Shown: one piece after another, positions 17,508 to 24,817 of the stretch
Layout: each line of letters starts with the position of its first letter
How positions within the stretch are numbered: position 1 is the stretch's first letter
From: Kineococcus rhizosphaerae
GTDB taxonomy: Bacteria > Actinomycetota > Actinomycetes > Actinomycetales > Kineococcaceae
Direction of reading: 5' to 3'
Length of the DNA: 64,000 bases
Assembly (NCBI RefSeq): GCF_003002055.1
Contig: NZ_PVZF01000002.1
Location: 496,001 to 560,000 of the forward strand
Program-made: the position numbers and the translations under genes
Notes under the pieces: generated by a model
Told to the model about the DNA's origin: nothing
The model's input: the letters and a program-made list of their open reading frames with translations, nothing else
Database searches by the model: none

Positions 17508-18158
17508 GTGACGATGGACCGGGAGGCCTACCTGCGGCGCTGGCAGGCGCTGCACGGCGGCGCGCACGCCGGAGCCCTCGTGCGCGGGTGGCTCAGCGGC
17601 GCGCACGCGATCGCCCGCCCCCTGGCCGGCGCCGGTGTCCCGCCGGCCGCCGTCACCCTCGCCGGCGCCGCGCTCGCCGTCGCGGCCGCCGTCGTCGCGG
17701 TGCTCGGCGGGCGCGGGGGAGGCGCGGCCGTCGCGGCCGGTGTCCTCATCGCCGTCGCGGGCGTCTTCGACAACCTCGACGGGGCCGTCGCCGTCATGAC
17801 GGGGCGCACCAGTGCCCGCGGTGCGCTGCTGGACGCCACGCTGGACCGCGTCGGCGACGCCGCGTGCGCGGTCGTGCTCTGGGCCTGCGGGGCTCCCGCG
17901 TGGCTGGCGCTGCTGGCCGGCGCCCTCGCCCAGCTGCAGGAGTACGTGCGGGCCCGCGGTCAGGGGCTCGGCGTCGACGACGTGGGCGTCGTCTCCGTGG
18001 CCGAGCGTCCCGTCCGGCTCGCGATCGCCGCCGCCTCCGCCGTCGCGACCGCGATCGTCGTCTGGCTCGACTGGGCCACGCTGGGCGCCGCGGTGTGGGC
18101 GGTGCTCGGGGTCATCGGCCTGGTCCAGGTGGTCACCGCGGTGGGGCGCAGGGTGTAG
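17508..18158 (+). CDS. CDP-alcohol phosphatidyltransferase family membrane protein
   Basis: About 216 residues with roughly five to six hydrophobic helices. The CDP-alcohol phosphotransferase signature D-x2-D-G-x2-A-R-x8-G-x3-D-x3-D is present around residues 88-114 (DNLDGAVAVM then RGALLDATLD), except that the Arg after Ala is Val. All four Asp and both Gly are kept. Such enzymes make phosphatidylglycerol phosphate, phosphatidylinositol phosphate or similar lipids at the membrane; the altered Arg position leaves activity and alcohol acceptor open. The start GTG 17508 is chosen because a TACCCT box lies seven bases upstream; ATG 17514 is close by. It is divergent from crtE. Confidence 0.8.
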   Translation: MTMDREAYLRRWQALHGGAHAGALVRGWLSGAHAIARPLAGAGVPPAAVTLAGAALAVAAAVVAVLGGRGGGAAVAAGVLIAVAGVFDNLDGAVAVMTGRTSARGALLDATLDRVGDAACAVVLWACGAPAWLALLAGALAQLQEYVRARGQGLGVDDVGVVSVAERPVRLAIAAASAVATAIVVWLDWATLGAAVWAVLGVIGLVQVVTAVGRRV

Positions 18159-18196
18159 GACCCGCGCACCCGTCGACTCGGACTCCGCCGAACAGG

Positions 18197-18231
18197 CTGG
18201 TCGAGTGACCAGATCTGGTCGCTTGACCAGA
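18197..18231 (+). promoter_or_regulatory. Tandem operator: two CTGGTC-N4-GACCAG dyads upstream of the GNAT gene
   Basis: Two 16-base palindromes, 18197-18212 and 18215-18230, are separated by two bases, so their centres are 18 bases apart and both repressors would sit on nearly the same DNA face. The second extends to TCTGGTC/GACCAGA. A TAGGCT -10-like element follows at 18240-18245. The 12-mer GCTTGACCAGAA (18221-18232) recurs exactly, on the other strand, in the dyad between the TetR gene and the monooxygenase operon. This is probably the binding site of that TetR protein. Confidence 0.75.
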
Positions 18232-18283
18232 ATAGGGGTTAGGCTCGTCGCACGTCCCCACCCCGACCACACCGGGAGTCCCC

Positions 18284-18907
18284 GTGACCCAGCCGCCTGC
18301 CGTCACCGTCCGGCCCGCGACCGCCGACGACCTGGGCGCGGTGAGCCGCGTCCTCGCCGCGGCCTTCGCCGCCGACCCCGTGATGGCCACCTTCGTCCCC
18401 GGCCCGGGCGACCGGCGCCGGCGCGTCGAGGGGTTCTTCCGGGCCGTCCTGCTCGCCGGGGCCGTGCGCCACGGCGCCGTCGACGTCGCGGTCGACCCCG
18501 CCGGGCGCGTCCTCGGGGCCGCGGCCTGGGAGGCGCCCGGCGGTGCCGGCCACCTGCTGGCCCAGGTGCGCCGGTTCCCGTCGTTCCTCGCCAGCCTGGG
18601 CTGGCGCGGGATCCGCCGGGCCCTGCGCAACCAGTCCGTGCTCGCCGGGCACCGGCCCCGTCCCGCCCACTGGTACCTGGCCGCCATCGGGGTCGACGAC
18701 GGCGCCCGCGGGCTCGGGGTGGGGTCCCGGCTCCTGTCGTCCCGGCTGCGCGAGCTCGACGTGCGGGGCGAGGCCGCCTACCTCGAGGCGTCCACCTCCC
18801 GCAGCCGCACGCTCTACGAGTCCTTCGGCTTCCGCCACCTCGCCACCGTCCGGGGGCTCGGCGGCGGGGTCGCACCGTCCTCCATGTGGCGGCCCGCGAC
18901 GGCCTGA
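18284..18907 (+). CDS. GNAT-family N-acetyltransferase
   Basis: 207 residues. The acetyl-CoA binding motif A is seen near residues 130-148 (AIGVDDGARGLGVGSRLL, with the RGLGVG pyrophosphate loop). The C-terminal YESFGFRHL and SSMWRP segments are typical of small-molecule acetyltransferases. It is cytoplasmic with no signal. The GTG start 18284 has a GGGAG site five bases upstream. Two tandem palindromes upstream match the operator at the TetR/monooxygenase promoter, so it is likely coregulated with that module and may modify its substrate or product. The last 94 bases overlap the 3' end of the convergent MFS gene. The substrate is unknown. Confidence 0.85.
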   Translation: MTQPPAVTVRPATADDLGAVSRVLAAAFAADPVMATFVPGPGDRRRRVEGFFRAVLLAGAVRHGAVDVAVDPAGRVLGAAAWEAPGGAGHLLAQVRRFPSFLASLGWRGIRRALRNQSVLAGHRPRPAHWYLAAIGVDDGARGLGVGSRLLSSRLRELDVRGEAAYLEASTSRSRTLYESFGFRHLATVRGLGGGVAPSSMWRPATA

Positions 18908-20214
18908 GGTGCCCGTGCCTGCCGCGCGGTGCTCCGCTCGGCCGGCAGGGCGGCCGCCAGGAGCCCCGCCGCGCCGACGACCACGGCCGCGAGCACGTAC
19001 AGCGGGGTGAACCCGCCCGCGACCGTCACCACGACGGCCGCCGCGAGCGGCCCCAGGTTCTGCGCCAGCGACGCCGCGATCCCCAGCAGCGCGACCGCCG
19101 CCGCCGGCCGCTGCGTGGCCGCCGCGACGGCCGCGACGACGGCCTGGTCGACGGCCGTGAAGGTGCCCCAGCCCACCCCGAGCACGAGCGCGGCCCCCAG
19201 GACGGTGCCGCGCTCCGGCACGGCCGCCAGGGCCAGGGCCGCGACGGCCTGCAGCGCCGTGGAGGCCACGAGGAAGCGCCGCCGGGCGCGCAGCCGGTCC
19301 GACAGCGGCCCGCACACCGCGGCCGTCAGCACGCTCGCGACGACGTAGACGAGCACGACCCGCACGAGGAAGTCCTCGGCGTCCGCCAGCCCGAGGCGGT
19401 ACGTGAAGAAGAAGAGCAGCAGCGTGGTGCCCAGCGCGTTGCCCAGCACCAGCAGGCCGCGGACGCCGAACCCGGCGAGCAGGTGCCGGGACGCGCGGCG
19501 GGCGGCGGGTCCCGGCTCCGGCGGGCCGGTCGACGCCGCGACGGACGGGGCCGGAGGCAGGGGAGGCGGTGGGCGGGTGAGCGCGTAGGGCGCGCAGCAG
19601 GCCAGGACCGCCCCCGCCAGCAGCAGCCCTCCCGTGCGGGCGTCGTCCCCGGTCGAGGCGGCCAGCGCGGTCCCCAGGACGATGCCCACCGCGTTCGCGG
19701 CCCCCACCCCGGTCGAGACCGTCCCGCGCCGCCCCGGCGGCACGCGGCGCGTCACCGCGACCGTGAGCACCGTCCCGGCCGCGCACAGCCCCAGCAGGGT
19801 CAGGCTCCAGGCCGCGGCCGCGCCGAGCAGGGTCGTCCGCGCCCCGAGCAGGACCAGCCCGCCCGCGCAGGCCGCCACCGCCGCGACGTACCAGCCGCGG
19901 TGGCCCGCGCCCGGCGGGGTCCGGTCCAGCGCCCGCCCCACCAGCGGCAGGGCGAGCGCGGCGACCAGGCCCCCGGCCCCGGCGACGACCCCGAAGTCGC
20001 GGACGACGTCGAGCCAGCCGCCGCCGGTGTCCACCCGCGCTGTCAGCCCCGGCAGCAGGACCTGCAGCGGGGCGAACTGCGCGACCCACAGACCCAGCCA
20101 GGCCAGGACGAGGGCACCGGTCCACCGCTTCCACGGTTCCCCCTCCGCTCCCGCCCGCGGCGGCCGGGCGGCCGCCGGGACGGCGCTCAGCGCGCGCCGG
20201 CCGAGACGTGCCAC
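18814..20214 (-). CDS. MFS transporter (probable efflux pump)
   Basis: About 466 residues with about twelve hydrophobic helices and basic cytoplasmic loops (for example SDRLRARRRFL after helix 8), the major facilitator pattern. The long central loop is Pro-rich (around residues 200-225). It is last in the operon monooxygenase-SDR-aldehyde dehydrogenase-MFS, and its GTG start 20214 overlaps the dehydrogenase gene by 28 bases. The reading frame continues 94 bases into the antisense of the GNAT gene, giving a hydrophilic tail of about 30 residues, so the true functional C-terminus may lie slightly earlier. Export of the module's substrate or product is inferred from position only. Confidence 0.82.
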   Translation of the reverse strand: MARLGRRALSAVPAAARPPRAGAEGEPWKRWTGALVLAWLGLWVAQFAPLQVLLPGLTARVDTGGGWLDVVRDFGVVAGAGGLVAALALPLVGRALDRTPPGAGHRGWYVAAVAACAGGLVLLGARTTLLGAAAAWSLTLLGLCAAGTVLTVAVTRRVPPGRRGTVSTGVGAANAVGIVLGTALAASTGDDARTGGLLLAGAVLACCAPYALTRPPPPLPPAPSVAASTGPPEPGPAARRASRHLLAGFGVRGLLVLGNALGTTLLLFFFTYRLGLADAEDFLVRVVLVYVVASVLTAAVCGPLSDRLRARRRFLVASTALQAVAALALAAVPERGTVLGAALVLGVGWGTFTAVDQAVVAAVAAATQRPAAAVALLGIAASLAQNLGPLAAAVVVTVAGGFTPLYVLAAVVVGAAGLLAAALPAERSTARQARAPQAVAGRHMEDGATPPPSPRTVARWRKPKDS

Positions 20215-21629
20215 CAGACGGCCTTCCGCCGCGTCCACAGGTCGAACGCCTCCAGCGACTTCTCCGGGGAGCCGAACCCCGACTGCTTGAAACCGCCGAA
20301 CCGCGTGGTGATGTCGCCCTCGCTGTAGGAGTTCACCGAGACGACCCCGGCCTCCAGCGCCCTGGCCACCCGCAGCGCGCGGTCGCCGTCGCGGGTCCAC
20401 ACCGACGCGGCCAGGCCGTAGCGCGTGGCGTTGGCCCGCCGCACGGCCTGCCCCTCGTCGTCGAACGTCGAGACGCTGACGACGGGCCCGAACACCTCCT
20501 CCTGCTCGAGCTCGGCGTCGGCCGGCAGCCCGGACAGGACCGTCGGCGGGTAGCCGAACCCGGGTCCGGGCAGGGGGCTGCCCCCGGTGTGCACGACGGC
20601 CCCCGCGGCCCGGGCCCGGTCGACGAACCCGGCCACGCGCTCGCGGGCCGCGGCGCTGACGAGGGGGCCGACCTCGGTGGCCGGGTCGGCGGGGTCGCCC
20701 ACGACGAGCCCCGCCGCGCGTTCGACGAGCCCGGCCAGGAGCTGCTCGGCGACCCCGGCCTGCACCAGGACCCGCGATCCGGCGGTGCAGTTCTGGCCAC
20801 CGGACAGGAACGCGGCCTCGGCGACCGCGTCCAGCAACCGGTCGCTCTCCTGCGCGCCGACCCCGTCGAGGGCGTCGGCGAACACCAGCTGCGGGCTCTT
20901 GCCCCCCATCTCCAGCGCGACCCGCTTGAGGTTGCTGTCGGTGGCGGCGCGCAGGACGGCCCGGCCCGCGGCCGTGGACCCGGTGAAGGACAGGGCGTCG
21001 ACGTCCGGGTGGGCGGCGAGCGCCGCTCCCGTCACCGGGCCCGTCCCGGTCAGCACGGTGAGCACCCCCGCGGGGACGCCCGCGCGCTCGGCGAGCTCGG
21101 CCAGCCGCAGCGCCGAGGCGGGGGTGGCGTCGGCGGGTTTCAGCAGCAGGCTGTTGCCCGCCGCCAGGGCCGGCCCGACCTTCCACGCCGTCATCGCCAG
21201 GGGGTAGTTCCAGGGCAGGACGGCCGCACCGACGCCGACGGGTTCCAGCAGGGTCAGCGACAACGCGTGCGAGGTCCCGCCCGCGGGTCCGCCCGTGACG
21301 GCCGAGGTCAGCTTGTCCGCCGCGTCGGCGAACCAGCGCAACGACTCCACCGCCGCCGGCAGGTCGTTGCCGCGCACTTCGGTGATCGCCCGGCCCGACT
21401 GCCGCGAGTCCAGCGCGGCGAGCTCGTCGGCGGCGTCCTCGACGAGGTCGGCGAGCCGGCGCAGGACGGCGGCGCGCTCGCGCACGGGCCGGTGCGACCA
21501 GGTGCCCGCGGTGAACGCCGCGCGTGCCCGGGCCACCGCGGCGTCCACCGCGGCGCCGTCGTGGATCGGGCTGCGCCCCACCACCTCGCCCGTCGCCGGG
21601 TCGAGCAGGGGCAGGGTGCCGGCGCTCAC
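20187..21629 (-). CDS. NAD(P)-dependent aldehyde dehydrogenase
   Basis: 480 residues of the aldehyde dehydrogenase superfamily; oxidises an aldehyde to the acid. Motifs in order: PWNYP near residue 138, the cofactor-binding SFTGSTAAGR near 212, LEMGGKSP with the general-base Glu near 237, and the catalytic Cys in GGQNCTAGSR near 272. EEVFGPV follows near 372 and a C-terminal FGGFKQSGFG near 450. Closest in look to gamma-glutamyl-aminobutyraldehyde or betaine aldehyde types, but the substrate is not fixed by these motifs. The GTG start overlaps the SDR stop (GTGA), so it is in one operon with the SDR and monooxygenase. Confidence 0.9.
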   Translation of the reverse strand: MSAGTLPLLDPATGEVVGRSPIHDGAAVDAAVARARAAFTAGTWSHRPVRERAAVLRRLADLVEDAADELAALDSRQSGRAITEVRGNDLPAAVESLRWFADAADKLTSAVTGGPAGGTSHALSLTLLEPVGVGAAVLPWNYPLAMTAWKVGPALAAGNSLLLKPADATPASALRLAELAERAGVPAGVLTVLTGTGPVTGAALAAHPDVDALSFTGSTAAGRAVLRAATDSNLKRVALEMGGKSPQLVFADALDGVGAQESDRLLDAVAEAAFLSGGQNCTAGSRVLVQAGVAEQLLAGLVERAAGLVVGDPADPATEVGPLVSAAARERVAGFVDRARAAGAVVHTGGSPLPGPGFGYPPTVLSGLPADAELEQEEVFGPVVSVSTFDDEGQAVRRANATRYGLAASVWTRDGDRALRVARALEAGVVSVNSYSEGDITTRFGGFKQSGFGSPEKSLEAFDLWTRRKAVWWHVSAGAR

Positions 21630-22546
21630 GGGGCCAGCTCCAGGCGCCCGTCGACGCGCACGACGTGGCCCCGTTCGAGCAGGTCGTCGAGGTACTCCCG
21701 CTGCCCGCGCTCACCCTTGCCCTGGAAGAACACCATGAGGGCGGGCAGCAGGTTCGGGAACACCGTGGCCGCCCGCACGAGACGGGCCTCGCGGGGTTTG
21801 GGGTAGGCCTCGAGGCGGGGCCGGTCGAGCAGGCTGAACACGGCGTCGACGACGTCGGCCGGGGTCTGCGGCGGGGTCTGGAACTGCAGGGCGTTGCCGC
21901 CGTCGATGGCCTCCTGCCGCAGCATGCGGGTGTCGGTGGCCGAGGGCAGGACCGAGGACACCGCGATGCCGGGGGCCAGGTCGAGCGCGATCGACATCAT
22001 CGCCCCGCGCAGTCCGAACTTCGAGGCGCAGTAGACGGGGGTCTCGGCCTGCGGCATGAGGGCCGCGAGCGAGACCGTCGTGATGATCCGCGGGTCCGGT
22101 GCCCGCCGCAGCAGCGGGATCACGGCCCGCGTCACGAACAGCGGGGAGGTGAGGTTCACCGTCAGCTCCTCCTCGATCGAGGCCATGGACCGGGTGGCGA
22201 ACCGTTCGGCGCTCGTCATCGCCGCGTTGTTCACCAGGACGTCCACGACCTCGTAGGTGCTGCCGACGTCGTCGGCGACCTCGCTGACCTGCGCGGGGTC
22301 GGTGAGGTCGGCGACGAACGCGTGGTGCCGGGCCCCGGCGCGCACGGGCAGCCCCGCCACCACGGCGCGGGCGCGTGGGGCGTCGCGGTCGACGACGGCG
22401 ATGCTGGCCCCGGCCCGCGCGAGCCGGTCGGCGAGGGCGCTGCCGATGCCGCCGGCGCCCCCGGTGACGACGACGACCTTGCCCGCGGGGTCGAACCCGC
22501 GCCCGTGCATCAGGTCCCGCAGGGCCCGGACGAACTGCCCCCTCAC
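21626..22546 (-). CDS. Short-chain dehydrogenase/reductase
   Basis: 306 residues, classical SDR fold. The NAD(P)-binding TGGAGGIG motif is near residue 20, NNAAM near 97, a catalytic Ser in TTVSLAAL near 149 and the YCASK catalytic Tyr/Lys near 162. A C-terminal extension of about 60 residues beyond the core (LLPALMVFFQGKGERG) is hydrophobic and might contact membrane or substrate. The GTG start 22546 overlaps the monooxygenase stop (GTGA). The order monooxygenase, alcohol/ketone reductase, aldehyde dehydrogenase fits stepwise oxidation of one substrate, for example ketone to ester with later oxidation of the released alcohol. That chemistry is inference. Confidence 0.9.
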   Translation of the reverse strand: MRGQFVRALRDLMHGRGFDPAGKVVVVTGGAGGIGSALADRLARAGASIAVVDRDAPRARAVVAGLPVRAGARHHAFVADLTDPAQVSEVADDVGSTYEVVDVLVNNAAMTSAERFATRSMASIEEELTVNLTSPLFVTRAVIPLLRRAPDPRIITTVSLAALMPQAETPVYCASKFGLRGAMMSIALDLAPGIAVSSVLPSATDTRMLRQEAIDGGNALQFQTPPQTPADVVDAVFSLLDRPRLEAYPKPREARLVRAATVFPNLLPALMVFFQGKGERGQREYLDDLLERGHVVRVDGRLELAP

Positions 22547-23961
22547 GAGCCGGCTCCGGTGAGGGCGTGCGCGGTGGGGACCGCGCGCCGGGTGCCCGTC
22601 TGCAGGCGCCAGCCGAACCGGCGGCCGACCTCGGCGCGGTACGCCGTCAGCGCGTCGGCGTCCACGTACCCGCGGTGGCGGGGGGAGGCGTCGAACCGGA
22701 TGCCGCCGGACAGGTCGGGGCGGTCGGTGCGCAGGAACCGCACGAACTGCGCGTACCGCTCCGGGTTCGACCGCCTGTCCTGCAGGTGGCTGGCGATCAT
22801 CTGCGCGAACGCGTCGAAGTGCTTGAACGCCCCCGAGTTCGTCTCGGTGAACCCGATGCCGAACAGGCCCTCGTGCTCGCGGGAGAACGCGGTCAGGTAG
22901 AGGTCGGGGTGCTGCTCGTCGCCGAAGTAGCGCTGCGCGTAGGGGACGCGGTGGCGGTACCCGGTCGCGGCGATGATCGTGTCGACCTCCGCCGTCCGCC
23001 CGTCGGTGAACGTGACCGTGCGGCCGTCGACGGCCGCGATGCCCGGCCGGGGGTCGATGTCCCCGTGCTGCAGGGCGAGGAACAGGTTGCTGTTGAGGAC
23101 GGGGTGGGTCTCGAACAGCCTGTGGTCGGGGTCCTGCAGACCCCAGCGGCTCGGCTTGCCGTGCAGCAGGGTCAGGGCGCGGCTGAACAGGAACTGCTGC
23201 ACCCGTACCGGCAGGTGGGGTCCACCCGAGGCGAACACGTCCGAGGGACGGCCCAGGACGTGCTTGGGGATGAACCAGTACCCGCGGCGCATGCTGAGCA
23301 CGACCCGCTCGGCGGTGCGGGCCGCGTCGACGGCGATGTCGCAGGCGCTGTTGCCGCCCCCGATGACGAGGACGCGCCGGCCGCGCAGGTCGTCGGCGTT
23401 GCGGTAGGTGCTGCTGTGCACGAACGTCCCCGTGAATTCCCCGGGCAGGTCCGGCACCGCCGGGAACCACTGCGCACCGGTGCAGCACACGACGGCGCCG
23501 TAGCGGCGGCGCCGGCCGCCCGCCGTGGTCACGAGCCAGCGGCCGTCGGGTTCCTGCGTCACGTCGGTGACGGTGACCCCGGTCTCGACGCGGTCGGTGA
23601 GGTCGTGGGCGTCGGCGAAGTCGCGCAGGAACGACAGCACCTGGCGGTGGTTCGGGTAGTCGGGGAACTCCTCGGGCATGGGGAAACCCTCGAACCCGGA
23701 CAGGGTCTTGCTGGAGATGAAGTGGGCCGCCTCGTACATCGGCGAACCGGGCGCGTCGATGTCCCAGATGCCGCCGATGCCGTGGCGTTCGACGTGGTCG
23801 TACGGCAGGTCGCGGGCGCGCAGGGCGCGGGCGGCGGCCAGGCCGGCGGGTCCGGCCCCGATGACGAGCGTGGCCTGCCCGCGGTCCTCGGCCGGTTCCT
23901 CGGCGGGGCGTTCGTCGCGCGGTCCGCCGGGCGGGGTGGGGGGTGCGGCGTTCACAGGCAC
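22543..23961 (-). CDS. Flavin-containing monooxygenase (FMO/Baeyer-Villiger type)
   Basis: About 472 residues. The FAD-binding motif is VIGAGPAGLAAARAL (near residue 33). The FMO fingerprint F-x-G-x3-H-x3-Y appears as FTGTFVHSSTY near 180, the NADP-binding motif VIGGGNSACD near 200 and the late ATGYRHRVPY near 340. It should insert one oxygen atom from O2 into a soft nucleophile or ketone. The start GTG 23961 is chosen because a GGAGG site stands five bases before it; a longer frame up to 24033 would place the start inside the operator. It is first in the operon with SDR, aldehyde dehydrogenase and MFS, divergent from its probable TetR regulator. Confidence 0.9.
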   Translation of the reverse strand: MPVNAAPPTPPGGPRDERPAEEPAEDRGQATLVIGAGPAGLAAARALRARDLPYDHVERHGIGGIWDIDAPGSPMYEAAHFISSKTLSGFEGFPMPEEFPDYPNHRQVLSFLRDFADAHDLTDRVETGVTVTDVTQEPDGRWLVTTAGGRRRRYGAVVCCTGAQWFPAVPDLPGEFTGTFVHSSTYRNADDLRGRRVLVIGGGNSACDIAVDAARTAERVVLSMRRGYWFIPKHVLGRPSDVFASGGPHLPVRVQQFLFSRALTLLHGKPSRWGLQDPDHRLFETHPVLNSNLFLALQHGDIDPRPGIAAVDGRTVTFTDGRTAEVDTIIAATGYRHRVPYAQRYFGDEQHPDLYLTAFSREHEGLFGIGFTETNSGAFKHFDAFAQMIASHLQDRRSNPERYAQFVRFLRTDRPDLSGGIRFDASPRHRGYVDADALTAYRAEVGRRFGWRLQTGTRRAVPTAHALTGAGS

Positions 23962-24022
23962 GGTGACCTCCAGGGGTGGTCGGGGACGGTTCCCGAGGAG
24001 GTTCACGATGAGTCCGCCCGTG

Positions 24023-24057
24023 CTTCTGGTCAAGCGTCTTGGACGAATGACCAGAAG
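24023..24057. promoter_or_regulatory. 35-base dyad operator between the monooxygenase operon and tetR
   Basis: Perfect 10-base arms CTTCTGGTCA (24023-24032) and TGACCAGAAG (24048-24057) flank a 15-base centre that itself contains CGTC-TTG-GACG. It lies 62 bases from the monooxygenase start and 39 bases from the TetR start, so it can control both directions. The half-site TCTGGTC/GACCAGA is the same as in the tandem operator before the GNAT gene. The TTGACC in one arm may be the -35 of the monooxygenase operon. Confidence 0.8.
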
Positions 24058-24095
24058 ATGTCCCCGGGGTCACCACCGTGTGCGACGATCGCGCC

Positions 24096-24767
24096 ATGGC
24101 CCCGCCCCGACCCCGACGGACCCCCGGCGCGAAGCGGGACGAGCTCATCGCCGCCGCCGCCCGCGTCATGAGCCGCGAGGGCGTGGCCGCCACGACGACC
24201 CGGCGCATCGCCGAGGAGGCCGACGTGCCCCTCGGGACCGTCCACTACTGGTTCGCCACCAAGGACGAGCTCGTCCGGGAGGTCGCCGCCGCGCACCTCG
24301 AGCAGGTCCGCGGCGCCGGCCGCGACGTCGAGGTCGACGTCGCGGCCGCGGTCGACGGCGGTGGTAGCGGCGGGCCGGCCGCCGAGGAGGCGCTCACCCG
24401 GCTGCGCGCCGCCCTGGCCGCCGAGGAGTCCCTGGACACCGGCCGGCGGCTGTCCCTCTACGAGCTCACGACGTGGTCCCTGCGGACCGAGGGGCAGGCC
24501 GGCACGGCGCGCGAGCAGTACCGCGCGATGCGCGCCGCCGCGCGGTCGCTGTGCGAACCGTGGTTGCGGGCGCACCGGCCGCAGGCCCCCGGCGACGCCG
24601 TCCTGGACGAGGCGCAGCTCGACGCCCTGTCCGCGCTCGTCGTCGCGTTCTTCGACGGGCTCGCCCTCAGCGAGCTCGCCGACCCCGACGGGACGCCCAG
24701 CGAGACGGTGCTCGAGCTCTTCAGCGCCATGGTCGGGGCCTGGGTGGCGGCGTTGCCGCAGCCGTGA
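24096..24767 (+). CDS. TetR/AcrR-family transcriptional regulator
   Basis: 223 residues. An N-terminal helix-turn-helix (about residues 10-58) contains ELIAAAARVMSREG, TTRRIAEEADVPLGTVHYWF and KDELV, the standard TetR pattern. The all-helical ligand and dimer domain covers the rest, with a TetR-C-like end. The ATG at 24096 is preferred, six bases after a GACGAT box; GTG 24078 would add six residues. It is divergent from the monooxygenase operon, with a 35-base dyad between them whose half-site recurs before the GNAT gene. It therefore probably represses both units and its own gene until a ligand, perhaps the monooxygenase substrate, binds. Confidence 0.9.
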   Translation: MAPPRPRRTPGAKRDELIAAAARVMSREGVAATTTRRIAEEADVPLGTVHYWFATKDELVREVAAAHLEQVRGAGRDVEVDVAAAVDGGGSGGPAAEEALTRLRAALAAEESLDTGRRLSLYELTTWSLRTEGQAGTAREQYRAMRAAARSLCEPWLRAHRPQAPGDAVLDEAQLDALSALVVAFFDGLALSELADPDGTPSETVLELFSAMVGAWVAALPQP

Positions 24768-24775
24768 GCCCGCCC

Positions 24776-24806
24776 CGGCACCGCAGGGCCCGGGGCTCGG
24801 GTGCCG
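24776..24806. terminator. Hairpin between convergent tetR and crtD-like genes
   Basis: Arms CGGCACC (24776-24782) and GGTGCCG (24800-24806) pair around a GC-rich 17-base loop that can also fold on itself. It lies just after the tetR stop and just after the stop of the convergent desaturase gene (24818 on the minus strand). Confidence 0.4.
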
Positions 24807-24817
24807 TGGCCGGTGCC

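Noticed and set aside
18223-18245. TTGACC and TAGGCT as a classical -35/-10 pair for the GNAT gene
   Set aside because: The spacer is only 11 bases, too short for a usual sigma-70 type promoter; the -10 may work with another -35 or alone.
23962-24033. Longer start for the monooxygenase at 24033
   Set aside because: It would begin inside the operator with TTG and no ribosome site, whereas GTG 23961 has GGAGG five bases upstream.
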